The notes under the pieces were generated by a model. The model searched no databases, was not told where the DNA came from, and worked only from the letters and a program-made list of their open reading frames with translations. The translations under genes were made by a program, and so were the position numbers. From positions 620,001 through 684,000 of the forward strand of contig NZ_OZ060923.1 of NCBI RefSeq assembly GCF_964059965.1: a stretch of DNA of 64,000 bases, read 5' to 3'. Shown here one piece after another: positions 11,382 through 21,887 of this stretch (position 1 is the first letter of the stretch; the number at the start of each line of letters is the position of its first letter). Origin of the DNA: Fukatsuia anoeciicola (GTDB taxonomy: Bacteria; Pseudomonadota; Gammaproteobacteria; Enterobacterales; Enterobacteriaceae).

Positions 11382-12125
11382 CTAAGTAAAATAAAGATCA
11401 AAACGATGATTTTTAGTTTTAATTTTTGCTTGTGCAATAATATTAGCTAATGGTTTTGCGTAACTAGGGCGCTTAACTACTACTCGCCTGATTGCTAACT
11501 TACGAGCAGGTGCTAATAAACTATCAGCATCATCATCTGTTCCAACTAGTGATTGAAAAATGCGCATTTCTTTTTTTACTAATGCACTTTTTTGTCGGTG
11601 TGGATACATTGGATCAAGATACACTACATCAGGTTGTGGTTTAATTTTAGCTAAATACGTGAGACTAGATACATGCAGTAAAGTCATATATTCACGTAAC
11701 CAAGAACCAATTTCAGTATTCTGATAACCACGTTGTAAACCATCATCTAATAGTGCAGCAACTACTGGATGACGCTCTAACATATGCACATTACAACCTA
11801 GTGATGCTAGCAAAAAAGCATCCTTTCCTAGTCCTGCAGTTGCATCTAATACTGTTGGTAGATAATTTTTTTTAATACCTATTGCTTTAGCAATTGCTTC
11901 ATGACGCCCACCACCAAAACGGCGACGATATGTCATAGTACTAGAAGTAAAATCAACATAAATTCTGCCAAGTTTAGTTTCATCTCTTTTACGTAGCTCA
12001 AGACGCTGAGGTGTTAAAATTAACGCCATAACTGCTTGGTTATCATTAGTAAAATCCCATCGTTTAGCTAAAGCCAATAAAGTTTTAGGATCACTATCTA
12101 TCTCGTATTGTAAACAAATATTCAT
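11382..12125 (-). CDS. rsmJ: 16S rRNA m2G1516 methyltransferase RsmJ
   Basis: RsmJ methylates guanine 1516 of 16S rRNA in the small subunit. The 247-residue protein carries the family block ELRKRDETKLG near residue 47, RRRFGGGRHEAIAKAIG near 67, the SAM site LDATAGLGKDAFLLASLG near 93, and the catalytic YLDPMYPHR near 170. E. coli RsmJ is 250 residues. It follows prlC on the same strand as in E. coli, although the gap has grown to about 160 bases. The stop codon is TAG. Confidence 0.94.
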   Translation of the reverse strand: MNICLQYEIDSDPKTLLALAKRWDFTNDNQAVMALILTPQRLELRKRDETKLGRIYVDFTSSTMTYRRRFGGGRHEAIAKAIGIKKNYLPTVLDATAGLGKDAFLLASLGCNVHMLERHPVVAALLDDGLQRGYQNTEIGSWLREYMTLLHVSSLTYLAKIKPQPDVVYLDPMYPHRQKSALVKKEMRIFQSLVGTDDDADSLLAPARKLAIRRVVVKRPSYAKPLANIIAQAKIKTKNHRFDLYFT

Positions 12126-12284
12126 ATTTATGATTTAAATCTCATTAAAAATTCCTATACTTAAATATTTTATCAGAAATAAATTTAAAATATTCTTTAT
12201 TATTTTTTTGTTAATAATAAATAAATTATATTTATCTTTTTATTTTTACTTTTTATAAATAAAATAGAAAAGGTTTATATAATT

Positions 12285-14345
12285 TTAGATCCTAGGAATA
12301 ATATTTTTTTGAATACCATAATGATATAACATAGCATCTAGTTGTGGCTCTCTATTACGAAAACGTTTGAACAAGATCATGGGATCTTCTGATCCTCCTC
12401 GAGATAAAATATTATCAAAAAAAGATTGACTAGTTATTATATTAAAAATACCTTCTTCTTTAAAACGAGAAAAAATATCTGCTGATAAAACTTCTGCCCA
12501 TAAATAACTATAATAACCAGCTGCATATTCTCCATCAAAAATATGACTAAAAGTATGTGGAAAACGATTCCAGTTAGGCGAGAAAATAACAGCTACTTGT
12601 TTTTTTACTTTATATAATGTTGGAAGAATTTGTGCACCATTAGTAGTATCGTATTCATAATGTATACGAAAATCAAATAGACTAAATTCTAGTTGACGTA
12701 TAATAAATAACGCCGCTTGATAATTTTTTACTATCAGTAATTTATTAAGTGTTTTTTTTGGCAATGGCTCTTTAGTTTGGTAATGACTAGAGATAAATGC
12801 TAGTGCCTGTGATTCCCAACACCAATTTTCCATAAATTGGCTAGGTAATTCTACGGCATCCCAAGGTACACCATTGATACCAGATACACTAGCAACATCA
12901 ATTTTAGTTAGTATATGATGCAAACCATGACCAAATTCATGAAATAAGGTTATAACTTCATTATGTGTAAATAATGCTGGTTGATCATTTACCGAAGAAT
13001 TAAAATTACAGGTTAGATAAGCTACTGGTTTTTGATGTTTACCGTTAGCTAAGCATAGTTTGTTTGTACAGCTATCCATCCAAGCGCCGGCACGTTTATT
13101 TTCACGTACATAGAGATCAAGATAAAAACTACCAGAAATTTCTCCATGAGAATCAAACAAATCAAAAAAACGCACCTCTGAATGCCACACATCAACATCA
13201 TAGCGTTCTTTAGCTTCAATACCATAAATACGCCTTATTACTTCAAATAACCCATTTAATACAGATTCTACAGGAAAATATGACCGTAATTCTTCGTCAT
13301 TTATTGAAAATAAGTGTTGTTTTTGTTTTTCGGAATAATAAGCAATATCCCAGGCAGCTAGTTCGTCAATACCATAATATTGCTTAGCAAAAGCTTGTAG
13401 CTGGATTAGTTCTTGTTTTGCCTGTGGACGCACATGCTTTACTAAATCATTTAAGAAATTCAGTACTTTTTGCGAATTTTCTGCCATTTTAGTTACTAGC
13501 GATTTATCCGCATAATTAGCAAAACCTAAAAGCCGTGCTAATTTATGACGTAGTGTCAATATTTCTTCCATAATAGCACTATTATCCCATTGGCCAGCAT
13601 TTGGTCCTTGATCAGATGCACGTGTTGAGTAGGCATAATACACTTCCTTTCTTAATTGTACGTCATCTACATAAGTTAGTATTGGTAGATAACTTGATAC
13701 ACTAAGCGTTAATAACCAACCTTCTTGTTGTTTGGCCTCTGCCATCACTTTTGCTGCTATTAGAGAACTTTCTGGCAAACCATGTAATTGCTGAATATCG
13801 GTAATTAATTTAGTCCAGCCCATAGTGGCATCAAGTATATTATTACTATAGGCAGAACTTAGTTCTGATAATCTAGCAACAATTTTACCGTAATATTTCT
13901 GTTGCTCTATAACTAAATCAATCCCTGATAGTTTAAAATCACGTAATATATTTTTAATGGCGGTACGTTGAGCTATATTAAGCTCAGCAAAATGCGATCC
14001 TATTTGTAATTTAAGATAGGCCTGATATAACTCTTTATGTTGTCCTAACCATGTATTAAATTCAGATAATAATGGTAAACTTTTTTTATAAGCTATCCGT
14101 AATTTTGGGCTATTTTGTACTGCATTTAAATGGCTAATAAGCGACCAGATACGTGCAAGTCGATCATTAGATTCAGCAAGTGGTTGGCAAAGATTACTCC
14201 AAGTAAATGGCTCTTGTTGTGTAAGCACTTTTTCTACTGATTGCCTATATTCTTTTAGTATCACTTGTACTGCAGGTACAATGTGCTCAGGACGAATAAC
14301 AGAAAAAGGTGGCAAAGAAAAAGCAGTTAGCAGTGGATTTATCAT
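12285..14345 (-). CDS. prlC: Oligopeptidase A (PrlC), M3 zinc metallopeptidase
   Basis: PrlC degrades short peptides, including cleaved signal peptides, in the cytosol. The 686-residue protein is close to the 680 of E. coli. It is mostly helical and carries the zinc site HEFGH at residues 469-473, with the downstream glutamate supplied by the ENWCWE segment as in the thimet oligopeptidase family. The start MINPLLTAFSLPPFS matches the family. It heads a prlC-rsmJ pair. Confidence 0.95.
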   Translation of the reverse strand: MINPLLTAFSLPPFSVIRPEHIVPAVQVILKEYRQSVEKVLTQQEPFTWSNLCQPLAESNDRLARIWSLISHLNAVQNSPKLRIAYKKSLPLLSEFNTWLGQHKELYQAYLKLQIGSHFAELNIAQRTAIKNILRDFKLSGIDLVIEQQKYYGKIVARLSELSSAYSNNILDATMGWTKLITDIQQLHGLPESSLIAAKVMAEAKQQEGWLLTLSVSSYLPILTYVDDVQLRKEVYYAYSTRASDQGPNAGQWDNSAIMEEILTLRHKLARLLGFANYADKSLVTKMAENSQKVLNFLNDLVKHVRPQAKQELIQLQAFAKQYYGIDELAAWDIAYYSEKQKQHLFSINDEELRSYFPVESVLNGLFEVIRRIYGIEAKERYDVDVWHSEVRFFDLFDSHGEISGSFYLDLYVRENKRAGAWMDSCTNKLCLANGKHQKPVAYLTCNFNSSVNDQPALFTHNEVITLFHEFGHGLHHILTKIDVASVSGINGVPWDAVELPSQFMENWCWESQALAFISSHYQTKEPLPKKTLNKLLIVKNYQAALFIIRQLEFSLFDFRIHYEYDTTNGAQILPTLYKVKKQVAVIFSPNWNRFPHTFSHIFDGEYAAGYYSYLWAEVLSADIFSRFKEEGIFNIITSQSFFDNILSRGGSEDPMILFKRFRNREPQLDAMLYHYGIQKNIIPRI

Positions 14346-14485
14346 TAAAGATTCCCGATCATTGTTTAAGTCATACAGTGACTAGCACTACATAGAGTTA
14401 CGCAGTTAAAACAAGGCGAAACATTATATGTAATGATTCATGACTAGTATCAAATTACTTTTAGGTTATAGCAAGATACTTAATC

Positions 14486-15088
14486 TTAAAATGGAATATC
14501 ATCATCAAAAACTTCCGTAGGTTCATTACTATTATTAGATAGAGTAGCTGATCTTGATTGATTATATTGCGGCGGCATAGGAGGAGTATTAAAGGGTTTG
14601 TTACTAGTTGCTGGTTGTTGGGGTGGACATCCTGGTGCACCATTACGTACAACAATATTATCTTTTAATAGCATGTTAGAGGGAGTAATTGTATTTGTCA
14701 TGTCTTGCAAACTATTATTGACTACACTAGCCGTATGACGTCCACCACTTAGCATTTGCATTACGCCATTAATACCAACGATAATTTCAGTAGTAAAACG
14801 ATCTTGGCCAGTTTGATCTTGCCATTTACGTGTTTGCAAAGTTCCTTCAATGTAGACTTGAGAGCCTTTGCGCAGATATTCACCTGCTACTTCTGCTAGT
14901 TTATTAAATAATACGACACGATGCCATTCTGTTTTATCTTTTTGTTCACCAGTCTGTTTATCACGCCAATTTTCTGATGTTGCTAAAGTAAGATTAACCA
15001 CGGCATTTCCATTTGGCATATAACGAACTTCAGGATCTTGTCCTAAATATCCAACTAAAATTACTTTATTTACACCTCTGCTAGCCAT
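14486..15088 (-). CDS. ssb: Single-stranded DNA-binding protein
   Basis: SSB coats single-stranded DNA in replication and repair. The 200-residue product starts MASRGVNKVILVG, has the OB-fold through about residue 110, a glycine/proline/asparagine-rich linker, and the conserved acidic tip DDDIPF that binds partner proteins. An in-frame ATG at 15139 would add 17 residues, but the ATG at 15088 has AGGAG eight bases upstream and matches the family start, so I chose it. E. coli SSB is 178 residues; the excess is in the linker. The divergent partner uvrA survives only as a fossil. Confidence 0.96.
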   Translation of the reverse strand: MASRGVNKVILVGYLGQDPEVRYMPNGNAVVNLTLATSENWRDKQTGEQKDKTEWHRVVLFNKLAEVAGEYLRKGSQVYIEGTLQTRKWQDQTGQDRFTTEIIVGINGVMQMLSGGRHTASVVNNSLQDMTNTITPSNMLLKDNIVVRNGAPGCPPQQPATSNKPFNTPPMPPQYNQSRSATLSNNSNEPTEVFDDDIPF

Positions 15089-15300
15089 GTTTATTCTCCT
15101 ACTATAATATGTTTTAGTATAAGTAACTAAGTATAACATGTGATGAACAGATCAGCATAGCAGTGATAACTGTAAAATAACTTATAATTTTTTATAATAC
15201 TTGAACACATTATACACTAATTTAAATATCTATTTAATTTTTTTATATTATAATTATCTGCTTAGTACTAGTTTTATATTTCGATAATTAGAAAGAGTAC

Positions 15301-16990
15301 GTGGATAAGTAGAAGTTATAGGCATTTATATTTATAATCTTAAGAATATTAATTCTAATTATTTTTCAAGACAAATTAATTATTAATACTAGTTTATCTA
15401 ACTTAGGCAGGTCTTTGTTGAAATTTAATACTTCATATGCAGAGTCAACGTGCTATATTAAATATCTTTTACTATTAGTGCTATCACGTAAATTCATGAT
15501 TATTTATGTTTATTACTTGCTCGTATTGATAGGTTATACTTTCTTAATTATGACATTATTTACTTTTGGTTACATAGATTAAAAAATTAAATAATAGACA
15601 ATATTTTAAATTAATTATGGTAATTATCGGTTAATATTATTAATACTTTAGTAAAGGTGCATAAAATATGTATAGTAAAATACTAAAAAATTATAAGTAT
15701 AGGATCATATCTATGTATAAATAGCAGTAAAGTCTATGATTTATCTAATCTCTAAATAATAAGTTAAAATTTTATTTATTTTTACTCAATAACCTAGTTA
15801 ATGTTTACTAGATTTATGATAAATTAAGAATATAATAATTTTTTAATCTAATCTAGTGGTATAAAATACTAATTTATTTTTAGTGAATAGTATTATTTAT
15901 AATCAAGATTACCTAAATTTTTTAGTATTTTAAATACTACGTTCATTTAGTTAGTTATTATTAATTTAATATTAATATGCTATTCTGTTTATTAAATTTT
16001 AAAATAAAAGAATTAATATTATATAATTTAGAAAAGATCATTAGATTTAAATATATCAGCGATTATAGCAATAATAAAGTATAATATTTTCTATTTGAAA
16101 ACGTTTCATATAATATAGAGTACCATTATAATGAAATAGAATCTAATAATACATAATAAATTAGCTAAATTCATTAATAATCATTTATGTAGTTGTTATT
16201 TAGATATAAAATTATATAAGAAAGTCATATTATATTTTATAGAAGAAAAATATTACCTAAGATTCTATTTTGAGTATTAGTAAAGTGCTGATATTTTTTA
16301 AAATATAAAATTAATAGGTTAGCAGGTATAAATAGCTGAAAATATTAAAAGAGATTCGTGATTAGCTTAAGTTTTAGATAATATTAATTTAAATTATTTA
16401 TTATTTTATCATTTAGCTAATAGTTTATCTGGTAATAAAATATAATATATTTAGTTAATTAGTTAGAGCAGTGTGGTTTAATAGGTGTAATACATGTATT
16501 AAAAGAATCTTTTATTTAGTTTAAGTAATACTGTAATTATGGTTAAGTATAATAGGAATATTATTCGTTTTGCTGATTACGTAATCAATATTGACATGTA
16601 AAACATGGTGTATATAATAATAAAGTAATTATTAAAAACGTTTTTATAATATTATAAAAGATGTTACGGTTAGTAATTAGTTACTTTTTTAAAAGTAATT
16701 AATATTAATCAAAAATTTTATTAGGTAAATAATAAATTCAATCTAGGGACCTAGAAAAACATTTTTATCCTAATACGTAAATTATTTGTAGTTATTGCTA
16801 AATCGTATATACGTGATTATGCTCTTAAACAAGATGTTTTAGCTTTAACGTAAAGAGGATATTGTAAAGTATTTTACTAAATAGAATAATTAAGTGTAAA
16901 ATATATTTTGCTAAATATTTACGTAATCTATAATTATATTATAATAAACCTAATAATTAGATTATTAACCTTAACCTATAAGGCAGAAGA
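15301..16990 (+). pseudogene. uvrA: Decayed uvrA (excinuclease ABC subunit A)
   Basis: A frame-broken UvrA can be read divergent from ssb, the normal enterobacterial arrangement. GTGGATAAG at 15301 corresponds to MDK. 15338-15444 reads THNLKNIN, then (after one extra base) LIIFQDKLIINTSLSNLGRS, then LLKFNTSYAE, aligning with the UvrA Walker A region GLSGSGKSSLAFDTLYAE. 16386-16457 reads NLNYLLFYHLANSLSG against GLNYLTLSRSAETLSG and continues into GEAQRIRL. 16475-16515 reads GLIGVIHVLKES against GLVGVMYVLDEP. 16518-16592 reads SLSNTVIMVKYNRNIIRFAD against DLGNTVIVVEHDEDAIRAAD. Traces of FSFNVRGG and ETL..YKG follow. Internal and C-terminal parts are deleted. Confidence 0.88.
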
Positions 16991-17095
16991 TAGCAAAGTA
17001 GAAAACTTTAATTACTAGATACTAGAAGTAATAATCAAAATACACAAGATTAAATACTGCATGTTTTTTAAAAATAGTTGCTATTATAAAATTAA

Positions 17096-18517
17096 TTAGT
17101 AGATTTTAGACTCTTCATTCTGGTATTGTGGAGCAGCATAATTATCGAAACGTGACCAACGTCCATTAAATGTTAGTCGTACTGAGCCAATCGGTCCATT
17201 ACGGTGTTTACCTAGAATAATTTCTGCAATTCCTTTCATTTCACTATGTTCATGATAAATTTCATCACGGTAAATAAACATGATTAGATCAGCATCTTGT
17301 TCAATAGAACCAGATTCACGTAAATCTGAGTTTATTGGGCGTTTATCTGAGCGTTGTTCTAGGCTTCGATTTAGTTGAGACAATGCTACTACTGGTACTT
17401 GTAATTCTTTTGCTAAAGCTTTTAATGAACGGGATATTTCTGCAATTTCTAGAGTACGGTTATCTATTAATGCCGGTACACGCATTAATTGTAAATAATC
17501 AATCATAATAAGACTTAACCCACCATGTTCACGGAAAATCCTTCTAGCACGTGAACGCACTTCAGTAGGTGTTAGACTAGAAGAGTCATCAATGTACATG
17601 TTACGTTTTTCTAATAATATTCCCATTGTACTAGAAATCCGTGCCCAGTCTTCATCATTTAGTTGACCAGTACGAATATGGGTCTGATTAACACGAGAAA
17701 GTGATGACAATATACGCATCATAATTTGATCTGCAGGCATTTCTAGGCTAAAAATTAGTACTGGTTTATCTTGAGTTAATGCTGCATTTTCACATAGATT
17801 CATAGCAAAAGTAGTTTTGCCCATTGAAGGACGTGCGGCAATAATAATTAAATCAGATTTTTGTAACCCAGCAGTTTTTTTATCAAGATCCTGGTAACCA
17901 GTAGTAACACCAGTTACGTTATTATTAGGTCGACGATGAAGATCTTCAATACGAGTAATAGTGTCTTCTAAAATTTTATCAATACTTTTTGGTCCTTCAT
18001 ATTTATTTACGTGATTTTCAGCAATTTTAAAAACTCGAGATTCAGCAAAATCTAATAGGTCTTCAGTACTACGTCCTTGAGGATTGTAGCCTGCATCAGC
18101 AATTTCATTTGCTACTGAAATTATTTCACGTACTATTGCGCGCTCACGTACGATATTAGCATAAGCACTGATATTTGCGACACTAGGTGTATTTTTAGAT
18201 AACTCAGCTAAATATGCAAAACCTCCTACAATCTCTAGATCTCCTTTTTGCTCCAAAGAAGTAAATAAAGTTATTAGGTCAATCGGTTTGCCCATTTCTA
18301 ATAAACGTTGCATTTCAATAAAAATATGGCGATGTGACTGACTAAAAAAATCATTACTAGTTACATGCTCAGAAATATGATCCCAGCGTTCGTTATCTAA
18401 CATTAACCCTCCCAATACGCATTGTTCTGCTTCTAACGAATACGGTGGTAGTTTTAATCTTTCTACTTGGTGATCTTTTGGCACTACTAGATTGTTATTT
18501 AATTTTTTCCCGGCCAT
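17096..18517 (-). CDS. dnaB: Replicative DNA helicase DnaB
   Basis: DnaB is the hexameric 5'-3' helicase that unwinds DNA at the fork and recruits primase. The 473-residue protein has the N-terminal domain (residues 20-170, including LPPYSLEAEQCVLGGLML), the linker, and a RecA-like ATPase with Walker A ARPSMGKTTF around 228-237, IMIDYLQLM near 335 and the SRSLKALAKEL block. E. coli DnaB is 471 residues. In E. coli several genes lie between dnaB and uvrA/ssb; here only the uvrA fossil does. Confidence 0.97.
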   Translation of the reverse strand: MAGKKLNNNLVVPKDHQVERLKLPPYSLEAEQCVLGGLMLDNERWDHISEHVTSNDFFSQSHRHIFIEMQRLLEMGKPIDLITLFTSLEQKGDLEIVGGFAYLAELSKNTPSVANISAYANIVRERAIVREIISVANEIADAGYNPQGRSTEDLLDFAESRVFKIAENHVNKYEGPKSIDKILEDTITRIEDLHRRPNNNVTGVTTGYQDLDKKTAGLQKSDLIIIAARPSMGKTTFAMNLCENAALTQDKPVLIFSLEMPADQIMMRILSSLSRVNQTHIRTGQLNDEDWARISSTMGILLEKRNMYIDDSSSLTPTEVRSRARRIFREHGGLSLIMIDYLQLMRVPALIDNRTLEIAEISRSLKALAKELQVPVVALSQLNRSLEQRSDKRPINSDLRESGSIEQDADLIMFIYRDEIYHEHSEMKGIAEIILGKHRNGPIGSVRLTFNGRWSRFDNYAAPQYQNEESKIY

Positions 18518-18879
18518 AACGCGTGCTTTTACCTATAATAAGAAAATGTAGCTACTAATATATGTGATGATACTCAGTGGTAATAAATTTCTTATAAAAC
18601 TACTAAGTATTGTAAATCTTATATTATTTGATGCCCTCTCTCATCATATGCGCTACTCTTTATAATTTTTAACGTATATTCTAAAAATTATCATGTATAT
18701 TTGCTACTCACTAGTAAGTTTAACTACTATTTTATTTTATCTAAGAAAATAATTCTGCTTTTATCATACTAGTTTGTCTTTTTGTATATAAAAGTTTTTC
18801 TTAATCTCTATTGTTGGTTTATCATTTTAATAGAATCGAAAAATCAACAATTTTTTAAATATTTAATTGGGCAATAATT
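18518..18879. other. Divergent intergenic region dnaB/brnQ
   Basis: These 362 bases must hold the promoters for dnaB (leftward) and brnQ (rightward). I could not pick a convincing -35/-10 pair in either direction because AT-rich near-matches are everywhere. No fossil gene was recognised. Confidence 0.5.
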
Positions 18880-20199
18880 ATGGGTTATCATTTATCATTT
18901 AAAGAAATTTTAGCATTAGGTTTTATGACATTTGCTTTATTCGTTGGGGCTGGTAATATTATTTTTCCTCCTATTGTAGGCTTGCAATCAGGCGAATATG
19001 TTTGGTTAGCGGCTATTGGTTTTCTAGTAACTGCTGTAGGTTTACCAATAATAACTATCATTGCATTAGCGCGAGCAGGTGGAAGTATTGATGCTCTTAG
19101 TATACCTATTGGTCGTAGTACTGGCTTACTGTTATCAACTATTTGTTATCTATCTGTTGGTCCTTTATTTGCTACCCCTCGTACTGCAACTGTTTCTTTT
19201 GAAGTGGGTATTGCTCCTTTAATAGGTAATAGTAATTTGGCATTATTAATTTATAGCCTGATATATTTTTCATTAGTGATTGGTATTTCACTTTATCCAC
19301 GTCGCTTATTAGATACTATAGGACATGTTCTCGCACCATTAAAAATTATATCTTTTAGTATTTTAGGGATTTCTGCGTTATTTTGGCCTGCAGGTTCGCC
19401 TATTCCAGCTATTCAGGTTTATCAACAAACACCTTTTTCTACTGGTTTTATTAATGGTTATTTGACAATGGACACCTTAGGAGCTTTAGTGTTTGGTGTT
19501 GTAATTGTTAATGCTGCTCGTTCTCGTGGTGTTATTTCAGTTAGTTTACTAACTCGCTATACTATTTGGGCTGGAGTGATTGCTGGTATTGGCTTGGTAC
19601 TCTTTTATCTTAGTTTATTTAAGCTTGGTTTAAACAGTGGTGTTTTAATACCAGATACACAAAATGGTGCTAGTATTTTATATGCTTATGTTCAACATAC
19701 TTTTGGTGATATAGGTAGTATTTTTTTGGCAATCTTAATTTTTATTGCTTGCATGGTTACTGCTGTAGGTTTAATTTGTGCTTGTGCTGAATTTTTTAGT
19801 CAGTTTTTACCATTATCTTACCGTAATTTAGTATTTATTCTTGGTCTTTTTTCAATGCTAGTCTCAAATCTTGGGTTAAGTCACTTAATCCAAGTTTCAA
19901 TTCCTGTATTAACGGCAATCTATCCACCTTGTATTGTTTTAATAATATTGAGTTTTACATTACGCTGGTGGTATAACACAAAAATAGTAATTTCTTCTGT
20001 AACCTTAGCAAGTCTATTATTTGGTATTCACGATGCAATAAAAGTAGCAAATTTTGACTATTTATTACCTACTTGGACTCAAGATTTACCATTAGCAGAT
20101 CAAGGATTAGCTTGGTTATCACCATCCTTATTAGTGCTTATTTTGGTTGCTCTTTATGATCGTATTAATTATTACCGTAGTAGGGTTACTATAAAATAA
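18880..20199 (+). CDS. brnQ: Branched-chain amino acid symporter BrnQ
   Basis: BrnQ imports leucine, valine and isoleucine across the inner membrane. The 439-residue protein is the length of E. coli BrnQ and has about twelve membrane segments. Family blocks are LGFMTFALFVGAGNIIFPP near residue 14, GPLFATPRTATVSFE near 93 and NGYLTMDTLGALVFG near 190. It starts at an ATG following a GGGCAATAATT leader. proY follows, as in E. coli, suggesting joint use for amino acid import from the host. Confidence 0.95.
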   Translation: MGYHLSFKEILALGFMTFALFVGAGNIIFPPIVGLQSGEYVWLAAIGFLVTAVGLPIITIIALARAGGSIDALSIPIGRSTGLLLSTICYLSVGPLFATPRTATVSFEVGIAPLIGNSNLALLIYSLIYFSLVIGISLYPRRLLDTIGHVLAPLKIISFSILGISALFWPAGSPIPAIQVYQQTPFSTGFINGYLTMDTLGALVFGVVIVNAARSRGVISVSLLTRYTIWAGVIAGIGLVLFYLSLFKLGLNSGVLIPDTQNGASILYAYVQHTFGDIGSIFLAILIFIACMVTAVGLICACAEFFSQFLPLSYRNLVFILGLFSMLVSNLGLSHLIQVSIPVLTAIYPPCIVLIILSFTLRWWYNTKIVISSVTLASLLFGIHDAIKVANFDYLLPTWTQDLPLADQGLAWLSPSLLVLILVALYDRINYYRSRVTIK

Positions 20200-20316
20200 T
20201 AGTATAAATCTTCTATTTTCAGGCTATATTGGCGTAACTGTTTGTATTTATCTTAATCATATCTATAAGTATAAATTTCTTGTAAGATCGTGATTTTTAA
20301 TCATGTTGCAGATTAT

Positions 20317-20336
20317 ACAAGGGTCGTCTACCTTGT
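20317..20336 (+). terminator. Small hairpin between brnQ and proY
   Basis: ACAAGG and CCTTGT form a 6-bp stem with an 8-nt loop, followed by GCTTATTATTATA. It is GC-richer than its surroundings and could act as an attenuator or weak terminator between the two permease genes. The stem is short. Confidence 0.3.
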
Positions 20337-20391
20337 GCTTATTATTATAACTACGTAACTGATAAACGTGGCTTTCGCCAGACGGAATTTT

Positions 20392-21786
20392 ATGAAATTA
20401 CCAGTAAAAAATAAACTAAAGCGTGGTTTAACTACTCGTCATATTAGTTTTATGGCACTAGGATCAACAATTGGTACTGGTTTATTTTATGGTTCAGCAG
20501 ACGCAATCAAGATAGCTGGCCCTAGTGTATTGTTAGCTTATTTTATTGGTGGTTTAGTAGCGTTTATCATTATGCGTGCTCTTGGTGAAATGTTAGTTAA
20601 CAATCCACAATCTAGTGCTTTTTCACGTTATGCCCAAGATTATTTAGGATCAATAGCAGGGTATATTACTGGTTGGACTTATTGTTTTGAAATATTGATT
20701 GTTGCTATTGCTGACGTTACCACCTTTGGTATTTATATGGGAGTATGGTTTCCTAATGTGCCACACTGGGTCTGGGCATTGAGTGTTATATTTATCATAA
20801 GCATCATTAATATGATGGATGTTAAAGTGTTTGGTGAATTAGAATTCTGGTTTTCTTTTTTTAAAGTAATAACTATCATTATAATGATACTAGCAGGTAT
20901 TAACATAATTTTTTGGGGTATTAATGATAACTTACCAACAGGAATATGTAACTTATGGACTAACGGTGGGTTTTTTAGTAATGGCATAATAGGCATGTTG
21001 CTATCACTGCAATTAGTAATGTTTGCTTATGGTGGCATTGAAATTATCGGTATTACTGCAGGTGAAGCAGTAGATCCTAAAAAATCTATACCTAAAGCAA
21101 TTAACTCAGTTCCTTGGCGCATTATAGTTTTTTATGTTGGTACATTATTTATTATTATGTCAATTTATCCATGGGATCAGATAGGTACCTATGGTAGTCC
21201 ATTTGTCTTAACTTTCGAACATTTAGGAATTACTGTTGCTGCTAGTATTTTAAATTTTATAGTTATCATAGCATCAATGTCAGCAATAAATAGTAATGTT
21301 TTTAGTATTGGACGCATGTTACATGGTATGGCTGAACAGGGCTATGCGCCTAAATTGTGTAGTATAACTTCTAAGCGCGGCATACCCTGGATAACAGTTA
21401 TAATAATGATGTTAGTTATGTTAGTTACAGTTTACTTAAATTATCTTATATCTGAAAAAGTATTTTTAGTAATTGCATCTCTATCGACATTTGCTACAGT
21501 TTTGGTTTGGATTATGATTCTATGTTCGCAAATTGCTTTTCGTTATTCTCTAAATCAAAATCAAGTAAAAGAGTTAGATTTTCCACTATGGGGTGGCATT
21601 ACTACCTCGGTAGTAGCCATTATTTTTCTGCTATTTATTATTGGCATGATTAGTTATTTTCCTAAGACTCGTATATCACTTTTTATTGGATCAGGCTGGA
21701 TAGCATTATTGTTAGTTAGTTATTGTATTAAAGCATATTTTCAGAATAATAAGAAGGGAAGGAAGAAAATTAAGATTTTTAAATAA
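20392..21786 (+). CDS. proY: Proline-specific permease ProY
   Basis: ProY belongs to the AAT/APC amino-acid permease family. The protein of 464 residues from this start has twelve membrane segments and family blocks GLTTRHISFMALGSTIGTGL near the start, RALGEM near 70, YCFEILIVAIADVT near 103 and YGGIEIIGITAGEA near 219. I chose the ATG at 20392 (MKLPVKNKLKRG), which matches the E. coli start. An in-frame GTG at 20368 would add eight residues but has no better ribosome site. It shares a hairpin terminator with the convergent peroxiredoxin gene. Confidence 0.9.
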   Translation: MKLPVKNKLKRGLTTRHISFMALGSTIGTGLFYGSADAIKIAGPSVLLAYFIGGLVAFIIMRALGEMLVNNPQSSAFSRYAQDYLGSIAGYITGWTYCFEILIVAIADVTTFGIYMGVWFPNVPHWVWALSVIFIISIINMMDVKVFGELEFWFSFFKVITIIIMILAGINIIFWGINDNLPTGICNLWTNGGFFSNGIIGMLLSLQLVMFAYGGIEIIGITAGEAVDPKKSIPKAINSVPWRIIVFYVGTLFIIMSIYPWDQIGTYGSPFVLTFEHLGITVAASILNFIVIIASMSAINSNVFSIGRMLHGMAEQGYAPKLCSITSKRGIPWITVIIMMLVMLVTVYLNYLISEKVFLVIASLSTFATVLVWIMILCSQIAFRYSLNQNQVKELDFPLWGGITTSVVAIIFLLFIIGMISYFPKTRISLFIGSGWIALLLVSYCIKAYFQNNKKGRKKIKIFK

Positions 21787-21812
21787 ATTATTAAATAATA
21801 GATTCTATTTAG

Positions 21813-21852
21813 ATAAAACATAAAACCGATAAAAATCAGTTTTATGTTTTAT
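21813..21852. terminator. Bidirectional terminator between proY and the peroxiredoxin gene
   Basis: ATAAAACATAAAAC (21813-21826) pairs perfectly with 21839-21852 around a 12-nt loop that contains a further GAT/ATC pair. A-rich and T-rich ends on both sides suit termination from both converging genes. Confidence 0.75.
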
Positions 21853-21887
21853 AGAGTAATATAATTATATTATGAACTCATATTGTA

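Noticed and set aside
15089..15139. Longer SSB starting at ATG 15139
   Set aside because: The 17 extra residues are unlike any SSB, and the internal ATG at 15088 has a strong AGGAG and the conserved MASRG start.
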